Translations under genes and position numbers: made by a program
The notes under the pieces: model-generated
The model's input: only the letters and a program-made list of their open reading frames with translations
Database searches by the model: none
What the model was told of the DNA's origin: nothing
Assembly: GCA_023957125.1 (NCBI GenBank)
Contig: JAMLHL010000014.1
Span: 54,911 to 118,910, forward strand
Direction of reading: 5' to 3'
DNA length: 64,000 nucleotides
DNA from: Chitinophagaceae bacterium
GTDB taxonomy: Bacteria > Bacteroidota > Bacteroidia > Chitinophagales > Chitinophagaceae
Part shown: positions 37,414 to 46,523 of the stretch, piece after piece
Position numbering within the stretch: the first letter of the stretch is position 1
Layout: each line of letters begins with the position of its first letter

Positions 37414-37971
37414 TTAAGGTATGGATCTTTTTCTTTTAATCATATTTTGTAATACCCCCTTGGCTCTTGCCAGTTGCGACTTGCTTGTTCCCTCACTGAT
37501 GCCCACTATTTCTGCGATTTCCTTATGCGAATATCCTTCAATTACGTATAGGTTAAACACCGTTCTATAGCCGGGCGACAATTCCCGGATCATCAGCAGG
37601 ATATCTTTAGCGCCTAAACTATCCAGGGCTGATAGTTCCTTTGATTCCAACTGGTTTTCATGGTGCTCCGTTACGGGGTAAAGATTGACCTGCCTGCGGT
37701 AATGTTCTATAGCCGTGTTTACAAATATCCGGCGTATCCATCCTTCAAACGATCCTTCCCCCCGGTACATGTGCAAATTCCTGAAAACCTTAACAAATCC
37801 ATCCTGCAAAATGTCCTGTGCGTCTTCGGCTTTTCCGGCATACCGCAGGCAAACCGCGTACATCTTAGGTGAAAACCTTCTGTATAAAAGTTCCTGTGCT
37901 ACTCGTTCGTTGTTCAGGCAGCCTTTTATTAAGTCGCTTTCACTCATATTATGGTTGCTTTCTGCGGACAT
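37414..37971 (-). CDS. RNA polymerase ECF sigma factor
   Basis: 185 residues with region 2 (LLYRRFSPKMYAVCLRYAGK, DAQDILQDGFVKVFRNLHMY, GSFEGWIRRIFVNTAIEHYR) and region 4 (PGYRTVFNLYVIEGYSHKEI, VGISEGTSKSQLARAKGVLQ). It belongs to the group found in Bacteroidota that pairs with a single-span regulator, here the next gene. The second Met (MSESDL, nine residues in) is an equally plausible start. Confidence 0.93.
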   Translation of the reverse strand: MSAESNHNMSESDLIKGCLNNERVAQELLYRRFSPKMYAVCLRYAGKAEDAQDILQDGFVKVFRNLHMYRGEGSFEGWIRRIFVNTAIEHYRRQVNLYPVTEHHENQLESKELSALDSLGAKDILLMIRELSPGYRTVFNLYVIEGYSHKEIAEIVGISEGTSKSQLARAKGVLQNMIKRKRSIP

Positions 37972-38032
37972 TTAATCATTTAATCAACAAAGATCAATTC
38001 GCTGTTTTTATTTTTTCCTGAAAAAGGACAGG

Positions 38033-38611
38033 TTAGGCATGTAATAGAAACTGTATCAGTTGCTTCATTGCCTTTGCGCGGTGACTATAGCGGTTCTTTT
38101 CCTCCATTGACATTTCCGCGAAGGTAAGTGTTGCATTTTGGGGTATAAACACCGGATCGTATCCAAACCCCCCTTCTCCTCTCGGCGTTTCCGTGATTTT
38201 ACCTTCACAAAGACCCTCAAATTGCCGCTCCCTGCCGTTATGGATCAGTGAAATAACGGTTCTGAATCGCGCCGATCTGTCGGTTTTCCCCTCCAGGTTG
38301 CGCAAAAGTTTTTCAATATTGGCTGCAAAATCTCTCTCTTCTCCCGCATACCGTGCGCTCTTAACCCCCGGCTCGCCATTTAAGGACCGGGTTTCCAGCC
38401 CCGTATCTTCTCCAAAACAGCTCAGCCCGGTGAGTTTATGCACCGTCGTGGCTTTTTCCCGGGCGTTTTCTTCTAAAGTATCGTAGGGTTCGGGGATTTC
38501 AATATGAATACCTGCTTCTTCAAGGGTCATTATCTCGTATTGCCCTTTCAGGATAGCGCGGATCTCCTCTATTTTATGTTGATTATTGGTAGCGAAAATT
38601 ATTTTTTGCAT
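38033..38611 (-). CDS. rdgB: dITP/XTP pyrophosphatase (RdgB/HAM1)
   Basis: 192 residues. House-cleaning enzyme that hydrolyses dITP, ITP and XTP. Motifs: FATNNQHKIEEIRAIL at the start, FGEDTGLETRSLNGEPGVKS with metal ligands, and GEGGFGYDPVFIP. Length is normal. The gene upstream on the same strand (possible HolD-like) ends only nine bases before its start, indicating an operon. Confidence 0.95.
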   Translation of the reverse strand: MQKIIFATNNQHKIEEIRAILKGQYEIMTLEEAGIHIEIPEPYDTLEENAREKATTVHKLTGLSCFGEDTGLETRSLNGEPGVKSARYAGEERDFAANIEKLLRNLEGKTDRSARFRTVISLIHNGRERQFEGLCEGKITETPRGEGGFGYDPVFIPQNATLTFAEMSMEEKNRYSHRAKAMKQLIQFLLHA

Positions 38612-38620
38612 CGGCAGAAA

Positions 38621-39115
38621 TTAAGAAAGTTGAAAAACCTGGCGCAGGTTGGCCCATAATTGCGCCTTTAGCGATGGATCATTCCGGATACTATCTAAGC
38701 CGGGAGCGGAAACATACGTGATCTGATCGTGGCGGTGCACCTGAAAATGAGGAAGATCCCGGGGAAGTTTTATTGCCCCGGGTGATACGCCGAAAAGGAG
38801 CACAACCCTGGGTTGGGTGAGGGTATTGATAGCAGTATAATCCGGGATACCGGGCTGAACGGTATTAACCACCGCTACATCAGAAAGGTTCAGCTTGCAG
38901 GCTTTTAAAATGCTGGTCAGGAAAGCCAGGGAAGTATCGGAAAGAAAAACCGCATTTTTTTCGTTAACGAGGATGGTGACCTGTTGCTCATTAGACCCTA
39001 AGAATTTCATCTCCGGTGGATCGTGCTCCGGGGCAGCGGTTTGAAAAGACACCAGGGGCGCGGTATAAAGATTGGTGAGAACGTTTACGGGTAATTTTAC
39101 ATGCTTAAGACTCAT
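38621..39115 (-). CDS. Unassigned protein resembling DNA polymerase III psi (HolD)
   Basis: 164 residues from the ATG at 39113-39115 (the open frame runs further upstream but overlaps the ilvE gene). No signal or membrane segment. The C-terminal phrase YVSAPGLDSIRNDPSLKAQL and WANLRQVF lines up well with my memory of E. coli HolD (ASPALTDLRANPTARAALWQ), and FLSDTSLAFLTSILKACKL resembles its central helix (ALTDPLVSDVLRAL). This is recall, not a search. It is co-transcribed with rdgB and diverges from ilvE. If correct it would be the psi component of the clamp loader. Confidence 0.6.
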   Translation of the reverse strand: MSLKHVKLPVNVLTNLYTAPLVSFQTAAPEHDPPEMKFLGSNEQQVTILVNEKNAVFLSDTSLAFLTSILKACKLNLSDVAVVNTVQPGIPDYTAINTLTQPRVVLLFGVSPGAIKLPRDLPHFQVHRHDQITYVSAPGLDSIRNDPSLKAQLWANLRQVFQLS

Positions 39116-39181
39116 ACAAAATTTATAAGTGACTGCCTTGCCTTGAAATTTTTCGTTTCTTTGTAGCAAAAATAGTAATTT

Positions 39182-40246
39182 ATGATGGTTGCTACGGATA
39201 TTCAGGTTACAAAAGCGGAGAGAAGCAAGTTGCAGGATCTGAGCCTGGAAAACCTGCCGTTTGGAAAATATTTTACCGATCACATGCTGGAGGCGGAATA
39301 TGAAGACGGGAAATGGACGAGCGTGGAAATAAAGCCCTACCAGCCTTTGCTGCTTGATCCTTCCCTGATGGCCCTGCATTACGGGCAGTCTATTTTTGAA
39401 GGGATAAAAGCCTACAGAGATGACGCGGGAAATGCTTTCGTATTCAGACCCTACGATAATTTCAGACGATTCAACAAATCTGCAGCCCGGATGTGCATGC
39501 CTGATGTTCCGGAAGAGATATTTATTGAGGGGATGCGCCGTTTGATACAAATAGATAAGGAATGGATACCCACCAGGAAAGACCATTCGCTTTATATACG
39601 GCCATTTATGTTTGCCACCGATGCCATGCTGGGCGTGCGTCCCTCCAAAACCTACAAGTTTTTGATCATCTTAAGTCCTACAGGTCCTTATTATCCGCGA
39701 CCGATGAAAATTTTGGTGGAAGAGAAATATACCCGCGCGGCGCCTGGAGGGGTGGGATTTGCAAAAAATGCCGGCAACTACGGCGGAAGCCTGATTGCCG
39801 CTACCGAAGCGGAGAAGCAGGGCTACGACCAGGTGTTGTGGACGGATGCCTTTGAGCATAAATGGCTGCAGGAAGTAGGCACTATGAACGTGTTTTTTGT
39901 GATTGACAATACGGTTATCACTCCCTCGCTGGATGAGGGCACAATCCTGGACGGGGTAACCCGGCGAAGCGTTATAACCGTATTAAAGGAAATGAATGTG
40001 CCGGTGGAAGAACGGCATATCAGTATTGATGAATTAGTAGAAGCTTATAAGCAGGGAAAGCTCCGGGAGGTATTTGGCTCGGGAACAGCCGCTACCATTG
40101 CCGTGGTACAACAGGTGAAATACAAAGATTTTGTGATGGAATTCAATGAAAAGAACTGGACGCTGAGCAGGGAAATAAAACGCAGGCTGGATGCAATACG
40201 GGAAGGCAAATTGCCCGATACCCACCAGTGGATGATGCCGGTTTAG
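39182..40246 (+). CDS. ilvE: Branched-chain amino acid aminotransferase
   Basis: PLP-dependent fold-type IV transaminase, 354 residues, of the longer eukaryote-like BCAT group common in Bacteroidota. Visible are ALHYGQSIFEGIKAYRDDAG, FRPYDNFRRFNKSAARMCMP, the KNAGNYGGSLIA region, DAFEHKWLQEVGTMNVFFVI with the internal-aldimine region and TRRSVITVLKE, GSGTAATIAVV near the end. It catalyses the last step of Val/Leu/Ile synthesis. No other ilv or leu gene is present. A weak TTTCTTTG element lies before the start. Confidence 0.95.
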   Translation: MMVATDIQVTKAERSKLQDLSLENLPFGKYFTDHMLEAEYEDGKWTSVEIKPYQPLLLDPSLMALHYGQSIFEGIKAYRDDAGNAFVFRPYDNFRRFNKSAARMCMPDVPEEIFIEGMRRLIQIDKEWIPTRKDHSLYIRPFMFATDAMLGVRPSKTYKFLIILSPTGPYYPRPMKILVEEKYTRAAPGGVGFAKNAGNYGGSLIAATEAEKQGYDQVLWTDAFEHKWLQEVGTMNVFFVIDNTVITPSLDEGTILDGVTRRSVITVLKEMNVPVEERHISIDELVEAYKQGKLREVFGSGTAATIAVVQQVKYKDFVMEFNEKNWTLSREIKRRLDAIREGKLPDTHQWMMPV

Positions 40247-40296
40247 CCGCGTGCGGGAGCAAAAACGGGCGCTTAAAGAATTTGAGCCCAATAAAT

Positions 40297-40328
40297 TTTG
40301 GTATTTCGCAATGGCCCGCTTACCTTTG
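40297..40328 (+). promoter_or_regulatory. Promoter of rpsL-rpsG
   Basis: TTTG at 40297-40300 and TACCTTTG at 40321-40328 are separated by 20 bases, an excellent match to the Bacteroidota -33/-7 promoter. The transcript would start about 15-20 bases before the rpsL start codon at 40353. Confidence 0.75.
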
Positions 40329-40352
40329 CCCTCCCAAAAATAAAAGGTAAGA

Positions 40353-40733
40353 ATGCCTACAATACAACAATTAGTAAGGAAAGGTAGAGAAATCATCAGG
40401 ACAAAGAGTAAATCGAGAGCGCTGGACAGTTGTCCCCAGCGCCGTGGGGTATGTACCCGTGTTTACACTACCACGCCCAAAAAACCCAATTCTGCTTTGC
40501 GTAAAGTAGCTAAAGTGCGTTTGACCAACAAAGTGGAAGTGATCGCCTATATTCCGGGAGAAGGACACAATCTGCAGGAACACTCTATTGTATTGATCAG
40601 GGGTGGTCGTGTAAAAGACTTGCCCGGAGTTCGTTATCATATTGTAAGGGGAAGCCTGGATACCGCCGGGGTGAAAGACCGCAAGCAGGGGCGTTCCAAA
40701 TACGGAACAAAGAGAGAAAAAGCCAAGAAATAG
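40353..40733 (+). CDS. rpsL: 30S ribosomal protein S12
   Basis: 126 residues, universally conserved decoding-centre protein. [12 protein letters not shown] at the start, [20 protein letters not shown] and [17 protein letters not shown] are intact, with Lys at the two positions where streptomycin-resistance changes usually occur, so the allele looks wild type. First gene of a two-gene operon with rpsG. Confidence 0.98.
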   Translation: MPTIQQLVRKGREIIRTKSKSRALDSCPQRRGVCTRVYTTTPKKPNSALRKVAKVRLTNKVEVIAYIPGEGHNLQEHSIVLIRGGRVKDLPGVRYHIVRGSLDTAGVKDRKQGRSKYGTKREKAKK

Positions 40734-40781
40734 CTTTTTATAAGAAACAGCAAACTAAAAGAGCCAAAATATTGAATCAAT

Positions 40782-41249
40782 ATGCGTAAAGCACAAGCCA
40801 AAAAATTACCCTTAGCGCCCGATCCGAAGTTCAATGATATGTTGGTCACCCGTTTTGTGAACAACCTGATGTGGGCCGGCAAAAAGAGCACGGCATATAC
40901 TATATTTTACGATGCGATAGACCGCGTTTCTAAAATATCGGGTGAAAATGGTTACGAAATTTGGAAAAGAGCGTTAAGTAATGTTACGCCCGGAGTAGAG
41001 GTACGCAGCCGCAGAATAGGGGGAGCTACTTTCCAGATCCCTACCGAAGTCAGACCCGATCGTAAAATTTCCCTCAGTATAAAATGGCTGGTTCGCTACA
41101 GTCGCGACAGGAACGGGAAAACGATGGCTGATAAGCTGGCGAACGAAATTGTAGCGGCAAGTAAAGGGGAAGGCGCCGCATTTAAAAAGAAGGAAGATAC
41201 ACATCGTATGGCGGATGCTAATAAAGCGTTTGCCCATTTTAAAATATAA
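40782..41249 (+). CDS. rpsG: 30S ribosomal protein S7
   Basis: 155 residues, primary binder of the 16S rRNA 3' domain. [60 protein letters not shown] and the C-terminal [10 protein letters not shown] are all present. Lies 48 bases after rpsL. A terminator follows at 41274; fusA, normally next, is 2.5 kb away behind an oppositely oriented gene. Confidence 0.98.
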   Translation: MRKAQAKKLPLAPDPKFNDMLVTRFVNNLMWAGKKSTAYTIFYDAIDRVSKISGENGYEIWKRALSNVTPGVEVRSRRIGGATFQIPTEVRPDRKISLSIKWLVRYSRDRNGKTMADKLANEIVAASKGEGAAFKKKEDTHRMADANKAFAHFKI

Positions 41250-41273
41250 CCCGACATTTTTTGTTTCATGGAG

Positions 41274-41309
41274 CCCTGCAACCTGAAAAATGCAGGGTTT
41301 TGTGTTTTT
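41274..41309 (+). terminator. Intrinsic terminator of rpsL-rpsG
   Basis: CCCTGCA (41274-41280) pairs with TGCAGGG (41291-41297), followed by TTTTGTGTTTTT. Classical stem and T-run directly after rpsG. Confidence 0.85.
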
Positions 41310-41347
41310 GCAGGAAATTATTCTTATTCGTATATTAAAATTATTGC

Positions 41348-42025
41348 GTGAAATTTCGGTTCGCCGTTGGTTGTTTCCTTCTTCCCTCTCTTCTTTTCGC
41401 CCAGGAGAAGGAGATGGGATCGTGGCAGACCATAAATGCGGAATTGAAACTGAATAAACATTGGGGCCTTTATGCGGAACTGCAATCGCGTTCCGATCAA
41501 TTGTTTAACCATTATTATTATTATGAAGCCAAGGGGGGCATCAGTTATACCCCTGCCCGGAATGTTACCTTCCTGTTGGGGATGGGGCGCTATGCCACTT
41601 ATGCCGGTAAAGGAAATTTCATCCTGCCTTTTGAAAGCGAAGAGTTCAGGATATGGCAACAGGTCAACCTGTATCAATATGTGGATCGTATTAAAATAGA
41701 GCATCGCTACCGGGGGGAGCAGAAATGGGTCAACAGCAGGTACAGAAACCGGTTTCGTTATCGTATCAACCTGACCGTTCCGGTGAATAAAGCTGAATTA
41801 ACGGCCGGTGCATTCTATCTGAATATGCACAATGAAATTTTTCTCAATAACAAATCGCCTCATTTCGAGCGAAACCGGTTTTTTGCGGGAGCCGGTTACC
41901 ATTTTTCTCCTGTTACCGCAGTGCAGGCGGGGTATGTCAATCAATATAATTATAGTCTTACCGGCCACAACAGTAAAAACTTTTTACAATTATCCCTCTT
42001 GTTGGAATTAGAGCTTAAGCCCTGA
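41348..42025 (+). CDS. DUF2490 outer-membrane beta-barrel protein
   Basis: 225 residues from a GTG start, with signal peptide (VKFRFAVGCFLLPSLLFAQE). The rest alternates aromatic and polar residues in strands (HWGLYAELQSRSDQLFNHYY, RIKIEHRYRGEQKWVNSRYR, NRFFAGAGYHFSPVTAVQAG) as in DUF2490 barrels, and ends in an outer-membrane-type strand with LLLELELKP. Function unknown. It lies where fusA would be expected after rpsG, but behind the terminator. Confidence 0.85.
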   Translation: MKFRFAVGCFLLPSLLFAQEKEMGSWQTINAELKLNKHWGLYAELQSRSDQLFNHYYYYEAKGGISYTPARNVTFLLGMGRYATYAGKGNFILPFESEEFRIWQQVNLYQYVDRIKIEHRYRGEQKWVNSRYRNRFRYRINLTVPVNKAELTAGAFYLNMHNEIFLNNKSPHFERNRFFAGAGYHFSPVTAVQAGYVNQYNYSLTGHNSKNFLQLSLLLELELKP

Positions 42026-42049
42026 CAATGCGGAGCCGCAAAGTTTTGG

Positions 42050-42350
42050 CTTTCTGCTGTACAGGATTTTTCTTTCAGTTGGATTATCTCTTTGCGCCAT
42101 GGGGTCTTAGCGCGCCATTGGGTTCACGCGAAGCCGCGAAGTCGCAGAGTTTTGAGTTTCTGCTGTGTAGGATTTTTCTTTCTTCTGTATTATCTCTTTG
42201 CGCTTTGGGGTCTTGGCGCGCCATTGGGTTCACGCGAAGCCGCGAAGTCGCAGAGTTTTGGGTTTCCGCTGTGTAGGATTTTTCTTTCAGTTAGATTATC
42301 TCTTTGCGCCTTAGCGTCTTGGCGTGCCATTGGGTTCACGCGAAGCCCTA
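42050..42350. repeat. Tandem repeat, unit about 106 bp, almost three copies
   Basis: TCTCTTTGCGC begins units at 42087, 42193 and 42299. Each continues with a TCTT(A/G)GCGcGCCATTGGG-type core, TTCACGCGAAGCC, GAAGTCGCAGAGTTTTG and TGTAGGATTTTTCTTTC. No gene is supported; open frames here are an artefact of the repeat. The motif CTTTGCGCCTTAGCGTC is shared with the repeat at 13.5-14.2 kb. Confidence 0.85.
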
Positions 42351-42353
42351 TTT

Positions 42354-43631
42354 TCAGGGTTCAGTTTTCCCCGGCCGGATGATCATTCTCAGGGCCTGGT
42401 CGCGCGTAAAATAGGCGATCATCCAGTTATACATGGTGGTGATCTTATTTCTATAAGTAAGCAGAGACACCAGGTGAATGAACAACCAGGCAAACCAGGC
42501 GGGAAAGCCTCTGAAATGCAGGCGGGGTTTGGAGAGATCTGCCACCGCTTTGTTTCGGCCGATAATAGCCATGGTTCCTTTGTCTTTATAATGAAAGGGA
42601 GCCGGTGGCTCATTTCTTTCCATGCGGATGAAATTAAGCGCTACATTTTTGCCCTGTTGAAGTGCTACCTGTGCTAACTGGGGATGCCCTTCCGGAAATT
42701 GGGGATCTCCGGTAAGCAAACAGGCGTCTCCGATGGCATACACATTATCCATACCTTTTACTCTATTAAACGCGTCTGTCAGAAGCCGGTCGCCTTTGCC
42801 GTACGCATCTGGTGGGATGCCGTTGATGATGCGGGAGGTAACCCCTGCTGTCCAGATCAGGGTCTTCGTTTTGATCTGATCGCCGTTGGAGAGTAAAACA
42901 GCATCGTTTTGAAAATCTTTTACATGAAGGTTAAGCCGGAATTCCACGCCTAAGGCCGCCAAAGTTTCGTAAGCGTCTTCCTGGGAGGCTTTACTCATGG
43001 GCTTCAGCAGTTGACTGCCTCCGTCCACGAGGTAAATATGGCTCATGATCCGTGTTCCGCTGAGTTCGGGATAATCTTTGCGAATGATGAATTTTCTCAT
43101 TTCCGCCAGCATCCCCGACACTTCCACTCCTGTAGGTCCGCCACCCGCAATAACAATGGTGAGCAGTTTTTCCTTTTCTTCAGGGTCTGTTGTCAGTGTG
43201 GCGCTTTCCAATTGCTGCAATAGGTAATTACGCATCATCAGCGCATCGTTGACGGTTTTCATGGGTATAGCGTTCTTCCGGATATTCTCCATTCCGAAGT
43301 AATTGCTTTCGGTACCCATGGCCAGTACTAAATAATCATACCGGAGAGCGCCCGACGAGAGTATGACCGTGTTTTCCTCCGGGATTATCTTTTGTAATGC
43401 GCCCAGCCGGAACCGGATATTTTTTTTCCCCTGGAACATTTTTCGGAAAGGATAACTGATATTGGAAGCCTCCAGGAAGCCGGTGGCCACCTGGTACAGC
43501 AGTGGGGGGAAGAAATTATAGTTGTTTTGATCTACCAAAGTGATCCTGAATCCCGTTTTGTTTTCCAGGTGACGGACAAGATTGATGCCTGCAAACCCGC
43601 CGCCTATTACTACTACCTGTTTTGTTGTCAT
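42354..43631 (-). CDS. NADH dehydrogenase type II-like FAD oxidoreductase
   Basis: 425 residues from the ATG at 43629-43631. Two dinucleotide folds are visible, VVVIGGGFAGINLVRHLENK for FAD and IVIAGGGPTGVEVSGMLAEM for NAD(P)H, plus the FAD-closing motif VYAIGDACLL. A C-terminal hydrophobic region (FAWLFIHLVSLLTYRNKITT) allows attachment to the inner membrane, as in NDH-2 enzymes that pass electrons from NADH to menaquinone. It is transcribed opposite to the ribosomal genes on either side. Confidence 0.92.
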   Translation of the reverse strand: MTTKQVVVIGGGFAGINLVRHLENKTGFRITLVDQNNYNFFPPLLYQVATGFLEASNISYPFRKMFQGKKNIRFRLGALQKIIPEENTVILSSGALRYDYLVLAMGTESNYFGMENIRKNAIPMKTVNDALMMRNYLLQQLESATLTTDPEEKEKLLTIVIAGGGPTGVEVSGMLAEMRKFIIRKDYPELSGTRIMSHIYLVDGGSQLLKPMSKASQEDAYETLAALGVEFRLNLHVKDFQNDAVLLSNGDQIKTKTLIWTAGVTSRIINGIPPDAYGKGDRLLTDAFNRVKGMDNVYAIGDACLLTGDPQFPEGHPQLAQVALQQGKNVALNFIRMERNEPPAPFHYKDKGTMAIIGRNKAVADLSKPRLHFRGFPAWFAWLFIHLVSLLTYRNKITTMYNWMIAYFTRDQALRMIIRPGKTEP

Positions 43632-43700
43632 AATCAATTCGCCCTCTCCCGGAGAGTCCTTATTTTAGATATCAATTTAAAAATTACCGTTCCTCTGCCA

Positions 43701-43729
43701 TTGTTTTCACACTAATTTTGTTACCTTTG
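43701..43729 (+). promoter_or_regulatory. Promoter of fusA
   Basis: TTG at 43701 and TACCTTTG at 43722-43729, separated by 18 bases, fit the -33/-7 consensus. The same TACCTTTG -7 box occurs before rpsL. The leader before the fusA ATG would be about 70 bases. Confidence 0.7.
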
Positions 43730-43803
43730 CGCCTCAAAAAAATACAGTTAGGGGCTTGCGTGCTTTCTGATATGTAAAAAAAATATATTTAATTCTCAAT
43801 AAG

Positions 43804-45948
43804 ATGGCAGATTTAAAATTACAGAGAAACTTTGGTATTGCGGCGCATATAGATGCCGGAAAAACCACCACCACCGAGCGTATTTTACGCTACACCGGGA
43901 TGATACACAAAACGGGTGAGGTGCACGATGGCGCTGCCACTACCGACTGGATGGAGCAGGAGAAGGAGAGAGGGATCACCATTACTTCCGCTGCTGTAAG
44001 TTGTCACTGGAAGTTTCCTATTGTTAACGGGAAACCTACTGCCGATACAAAGGATTATTCTTTTAATATCATTGATACGCCGGGACACGTGGATTTTACG
44101 GTTGAGGTAGAACGGTCTATGAGGGTGCTGGACGGGTTGATCGCGTTGTTCTCTGCGGTAGATGGGGTTGAGCCTCAGAGCGAAACTGTTTGGCGTCAGG
44201 CAAACCGGTATAAAGTGCCCAGGATCGGTTTTGTAAATAAAATGGATAGAGCGGGCGCCGATTTCCTGAATGTGGTAAAGCAGGTGAAGGAAATGCTGGG
44301 CGCTAAGGCTGTGCCATTGCAATTACCTATCGGGGCTGAAGATACTTTTAAAGGGGTGGTGGATTTGATCCGTATGAAAGGCATTATCTGGCATACGGAA
44401 ACCGAGGGGATGACCTTTGACGAAGTGGAAGTACCGGCGGATATGCTGGCTGAGGCCCAGGAATGGAGAGAACATTTAGTGGAAGCTGTAGCTGAATACG
44501 ACGACAAGTTGATGGAGAAGTTTTTTGACGACCCGCATTCCATCACGGATGAAGAAATGCACAATGCTATCCGCAAAGCAACTATAGATTTAAGCATCGT
44601 GCCGATGATGTGCGGCTCCTCGTTTAAGAACAAAGGGGTGCAGGCTGCATTGGATGCCGTTTGCCGGTACCTGCCTTCTCCTATGGATATAGAAGCTATT
44701 GAAGGTGTGAATCCGGATACCGGCGATGTGGAGCTTCGCAAACCGGATGCTAAAGAACCTTTCGCGGCCCTGGCTTTCAAGATTATGACCGATCCGTTTG
44801 TTGGCCGGCTGGCGTTTTTCAGGGCCTATTCGGGTCACCTGGACGCGGGATCGTATGTGCTGAATGTTAGAAGCGGGAAGAAGGAAAGGATCAGCCGTAT
44901 TATGAAGATGTTTGCCAACAAACAGAACCCGGTAGATTTTATTGAAGCCGGGGATATTGGCGCAGCGGTAGGTTTTAAAGAAATCAAGACAGGGGATACG
45001 CTCTGCGATGAGGCGCATCCGATCACGCTTGAAAATATGTTTATTCCCGAACCGGTGATTGCCATTGCGGTGGAACCCAAAACACAATTGGATGTGGACA
45101 AAATGGGCATTGCTATTGGTAAGTTGGTAGAAGAAGATCCTACGCTCCGGGTAAATACCGATGAAGATACGGGGCAAACCATCCTGCGGGGTATGGGCGA
45201 GTTGCACCTGGAGATTATCATAGACCGTTTGCGCCGTGAATTTAAAGTAGAAGTAAACCAGGGAGCGCCCCAGGTTGCTTATAAGGAAGCTTTCACTACA
45301 ACGATTGAGCATCGCGAAGTGTTGAAAAAGCAGACCGGTGGCAGGGGTAAATTTGCCGACATCGTTTTTGAGATCGGGCCGGCAGATGAAGAATGGATCA
45401 AAGAAAATGCAGGTAAATCGTTTCAGTTTGTGAATGATATTTTTGGCGGTTCTATCCCCCGTGAATTTGTGCCTGCCATACAAAAAGGTTTTGAGTCCGC
45501 CATGACTACCGGTGTACTGGCCAGTTACCCGGTGGAAAACATGAAAGTGCGCGTATTTGATGGTAGTTATCACGATGTGGATTCTGACTCTATGTCGTTT
45601 GAGCTTTGTGCCAAAAGCGGCTTCCGCGAAGCCGGCCGCAAGGCTCGCCCGGTATTACTGGAGCCCATCATGAAAGTGGAGGTGTTAACCCCCGATCAGT
45701 ATATGGGGGACGTAACCGGCGACATCAATCGCCGTCGTGGAATATTGGAGGGTATGGATACCCGCAATAACCTGCAGGTAATTAAAGCCAAAGTGCCGCT
45801 TAGCGAAATGTTTGGTTATGTTACGCAGTTGCGTTCCTTAACTTCCGGAAGGGCTACTTCCACCATGGAATTCAGCCATTACAGCCCGACGCCTAACAAT
45901 ATTGCGGAGGAAGTAATCGCTAAAGTAAAGGGCAAGGTAACCGCGTGA
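43804..45948 (+). CDS. fusA: Elongation factor G
   Basis: Translational GTPase of 714 residues that drives translocation and, with RRF, recycling. G-motifs: [31 protein letters not shown] and [11 protein letters not shown]; domains II-V follow with [20 protein letters not shown] and [20 protein letters not shown]. Full length and intact. It has its own promoter and a terminator right behind it, so it is monocistronic here, unlike the usual rpsL-rpsG-fusA operon. Confidence 0.98.
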   Translation: MADLKLQRNFGIAAHIDAGKTTTTERILRYTGMIHKTGEVHDGAATTDWMEQEKERGITITSAAVSCHWKFPIVNGKPTADTKDYSFNIIDTPGHVDFTVEVERSMRVLDGLIALFSAVDGVEPQSETVWRQANRYKVPRIGFVNKMDRAGADFLNVVKQVKEMLGAKAVPLQLPIGAEDTFKGVVDLIRMKGIIWHTETEGMTFDEVEVPADMLAEAQEWREHLVEAVAEYDDKLMEKFFDDPHSITDEEMHNAIRKATIDLSIVPMMCGSSFKNKGVQAALDAVCRYLPSPMDIEAIEGVNPDTGDVELRKPDAKEPFAALAFKIMTDPFVGRLAFFRAYSGHLDAGSYVLNVRSGKKERISRIMKMFANKQNPVDFIEAGDIGAAVGFKEIKTGDTLCDEAHPITLENMFIPEPVIAIAVEPKTQLDVDKMGIAIGKLVEEDPTLRVNTDEDTGQTILRGMGELHLEIIIDRLRREFKVEVNQGAPQVAYKEAFTTTIEHREVLKKQTGGRGKFADIVFEIGPADEEWIKENAGKSFQFVNDIFGGSIPREFVPAIQKGFESAMTTGVLASYPVENMKVRVFDGSYHDVDSDSMSFELCAKSGFREAGRKARPVLLEPIMKVEVLTPDQYMGDVTGDINRRRGILEGMDTRNNLQVIKAKVPLSEMFGYVTQLRSLTSGRATSTMEFSHYSPTPNNIAEEVIAKVKGKVTA

Positions 45949-45998
45949 TGCAGGTGAGGTGTTTGCGCTGATAGAAAAATAAGATTGGATAATAAGTA

Positions 45999-46034
45999 AA
46001 CCTGTTCCTGAAATTATGGAACAGGTTTTGTTTT
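45999..46034 (+). terminator. Intrinsic terminator of fusA
   Basis: AACCTGTTCC (45999-46008) pairs perfectly with GGAACAGGTT (46018-46027), followed by TTGTTTT. It stands 51 bases after the fusA stop. Confidence 0.88.
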
Positions 46035-46073
46035 ATAATCAACTGTCTGTTTATTGCAGAAGGGATCCGGAAG

Positions 46074-46523
46074 ATGAATTTGTTTTCAAAGCCATATCAT
46101 TTATATGCACTGGCTGCCGTGCTGCTGATCATGCTGTCTTTGGTGCCGTTTGAACGTTCCATGGATTTGCCGGTTACCGGCTCATCCTATATCCTTAGCT
46201 ATAAATTTACTTTGCGGGGCCTGGGTATGCTGTTGTTCCTGTTATGGTTGCTGTACCTGTTTACCCAAAAAATCCTGTATTCCGCGGTTTTGGCCCGGAT
46301 CCATGTTGTGAGTACGATTGTGGTAGTGGGTACTATTGTTTTTCTTTTCTTCCATTTTGCCGGAACGCCGGTTCCCAAGCAAAGCGAACCCGTTTCGATC
46401 CAGGGCCGCGTGAGCGCTCAAATGATCGCACCCGCATTGATCATGCTGCTTTTTTTGATCCAGGCCATGTATATATTAAACCTGCTTTTGGGTGTCATCC
46501 GGCGCATCAACAGGTCGGCATGA
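46074..46523 (+). CDS. Small integral membrane protein, function unknown
   Basis: 149 residues with four predicted membrane helices at about 10-26, 48-64, 72-95 and 115-140 (LYALAAVLLIMLSLVPF, GMLLFLLWLLYLF, STIVVVGTIVFLFFHF, MIAPALIMLLFLIQAMYILN). Its general look is that of Bacteroidota proteins associated with respiratory complexes, but no His ligands or named domain can be assigned. It follows the fusA terminator by 39 bases. Confidence 0.65.
   Translation: MNLFSKPYHLYALAAVLLIMLSLVPFERSMDLPVTGSSYILSYKFTLRGLGMLLFLLWLLYLFTQKILYSAVLARIHVVSTIVVVGTIVFLFFHFAGTPVPKQSEPVSIQGRVSAQMIAPALIMLLFLIQAMYILNLLLGVIRRINRSA

Noticed and set aside
38621..39586. 321-codon version of the HolD-like gene
   Set aside because: Its first 157 codons overlap ilvE on the other strand and look like a shadow of it; the ATG at 39115 is preferred.
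42028..42382. Two overlapping open frames with repeated peptide phrases
   Set aside because: They are translations of the 106-base tandem repeat.
44590..45573. 327-codon open frame antisense to fusA
   Set aside because: Shadow of fusA, no family features.
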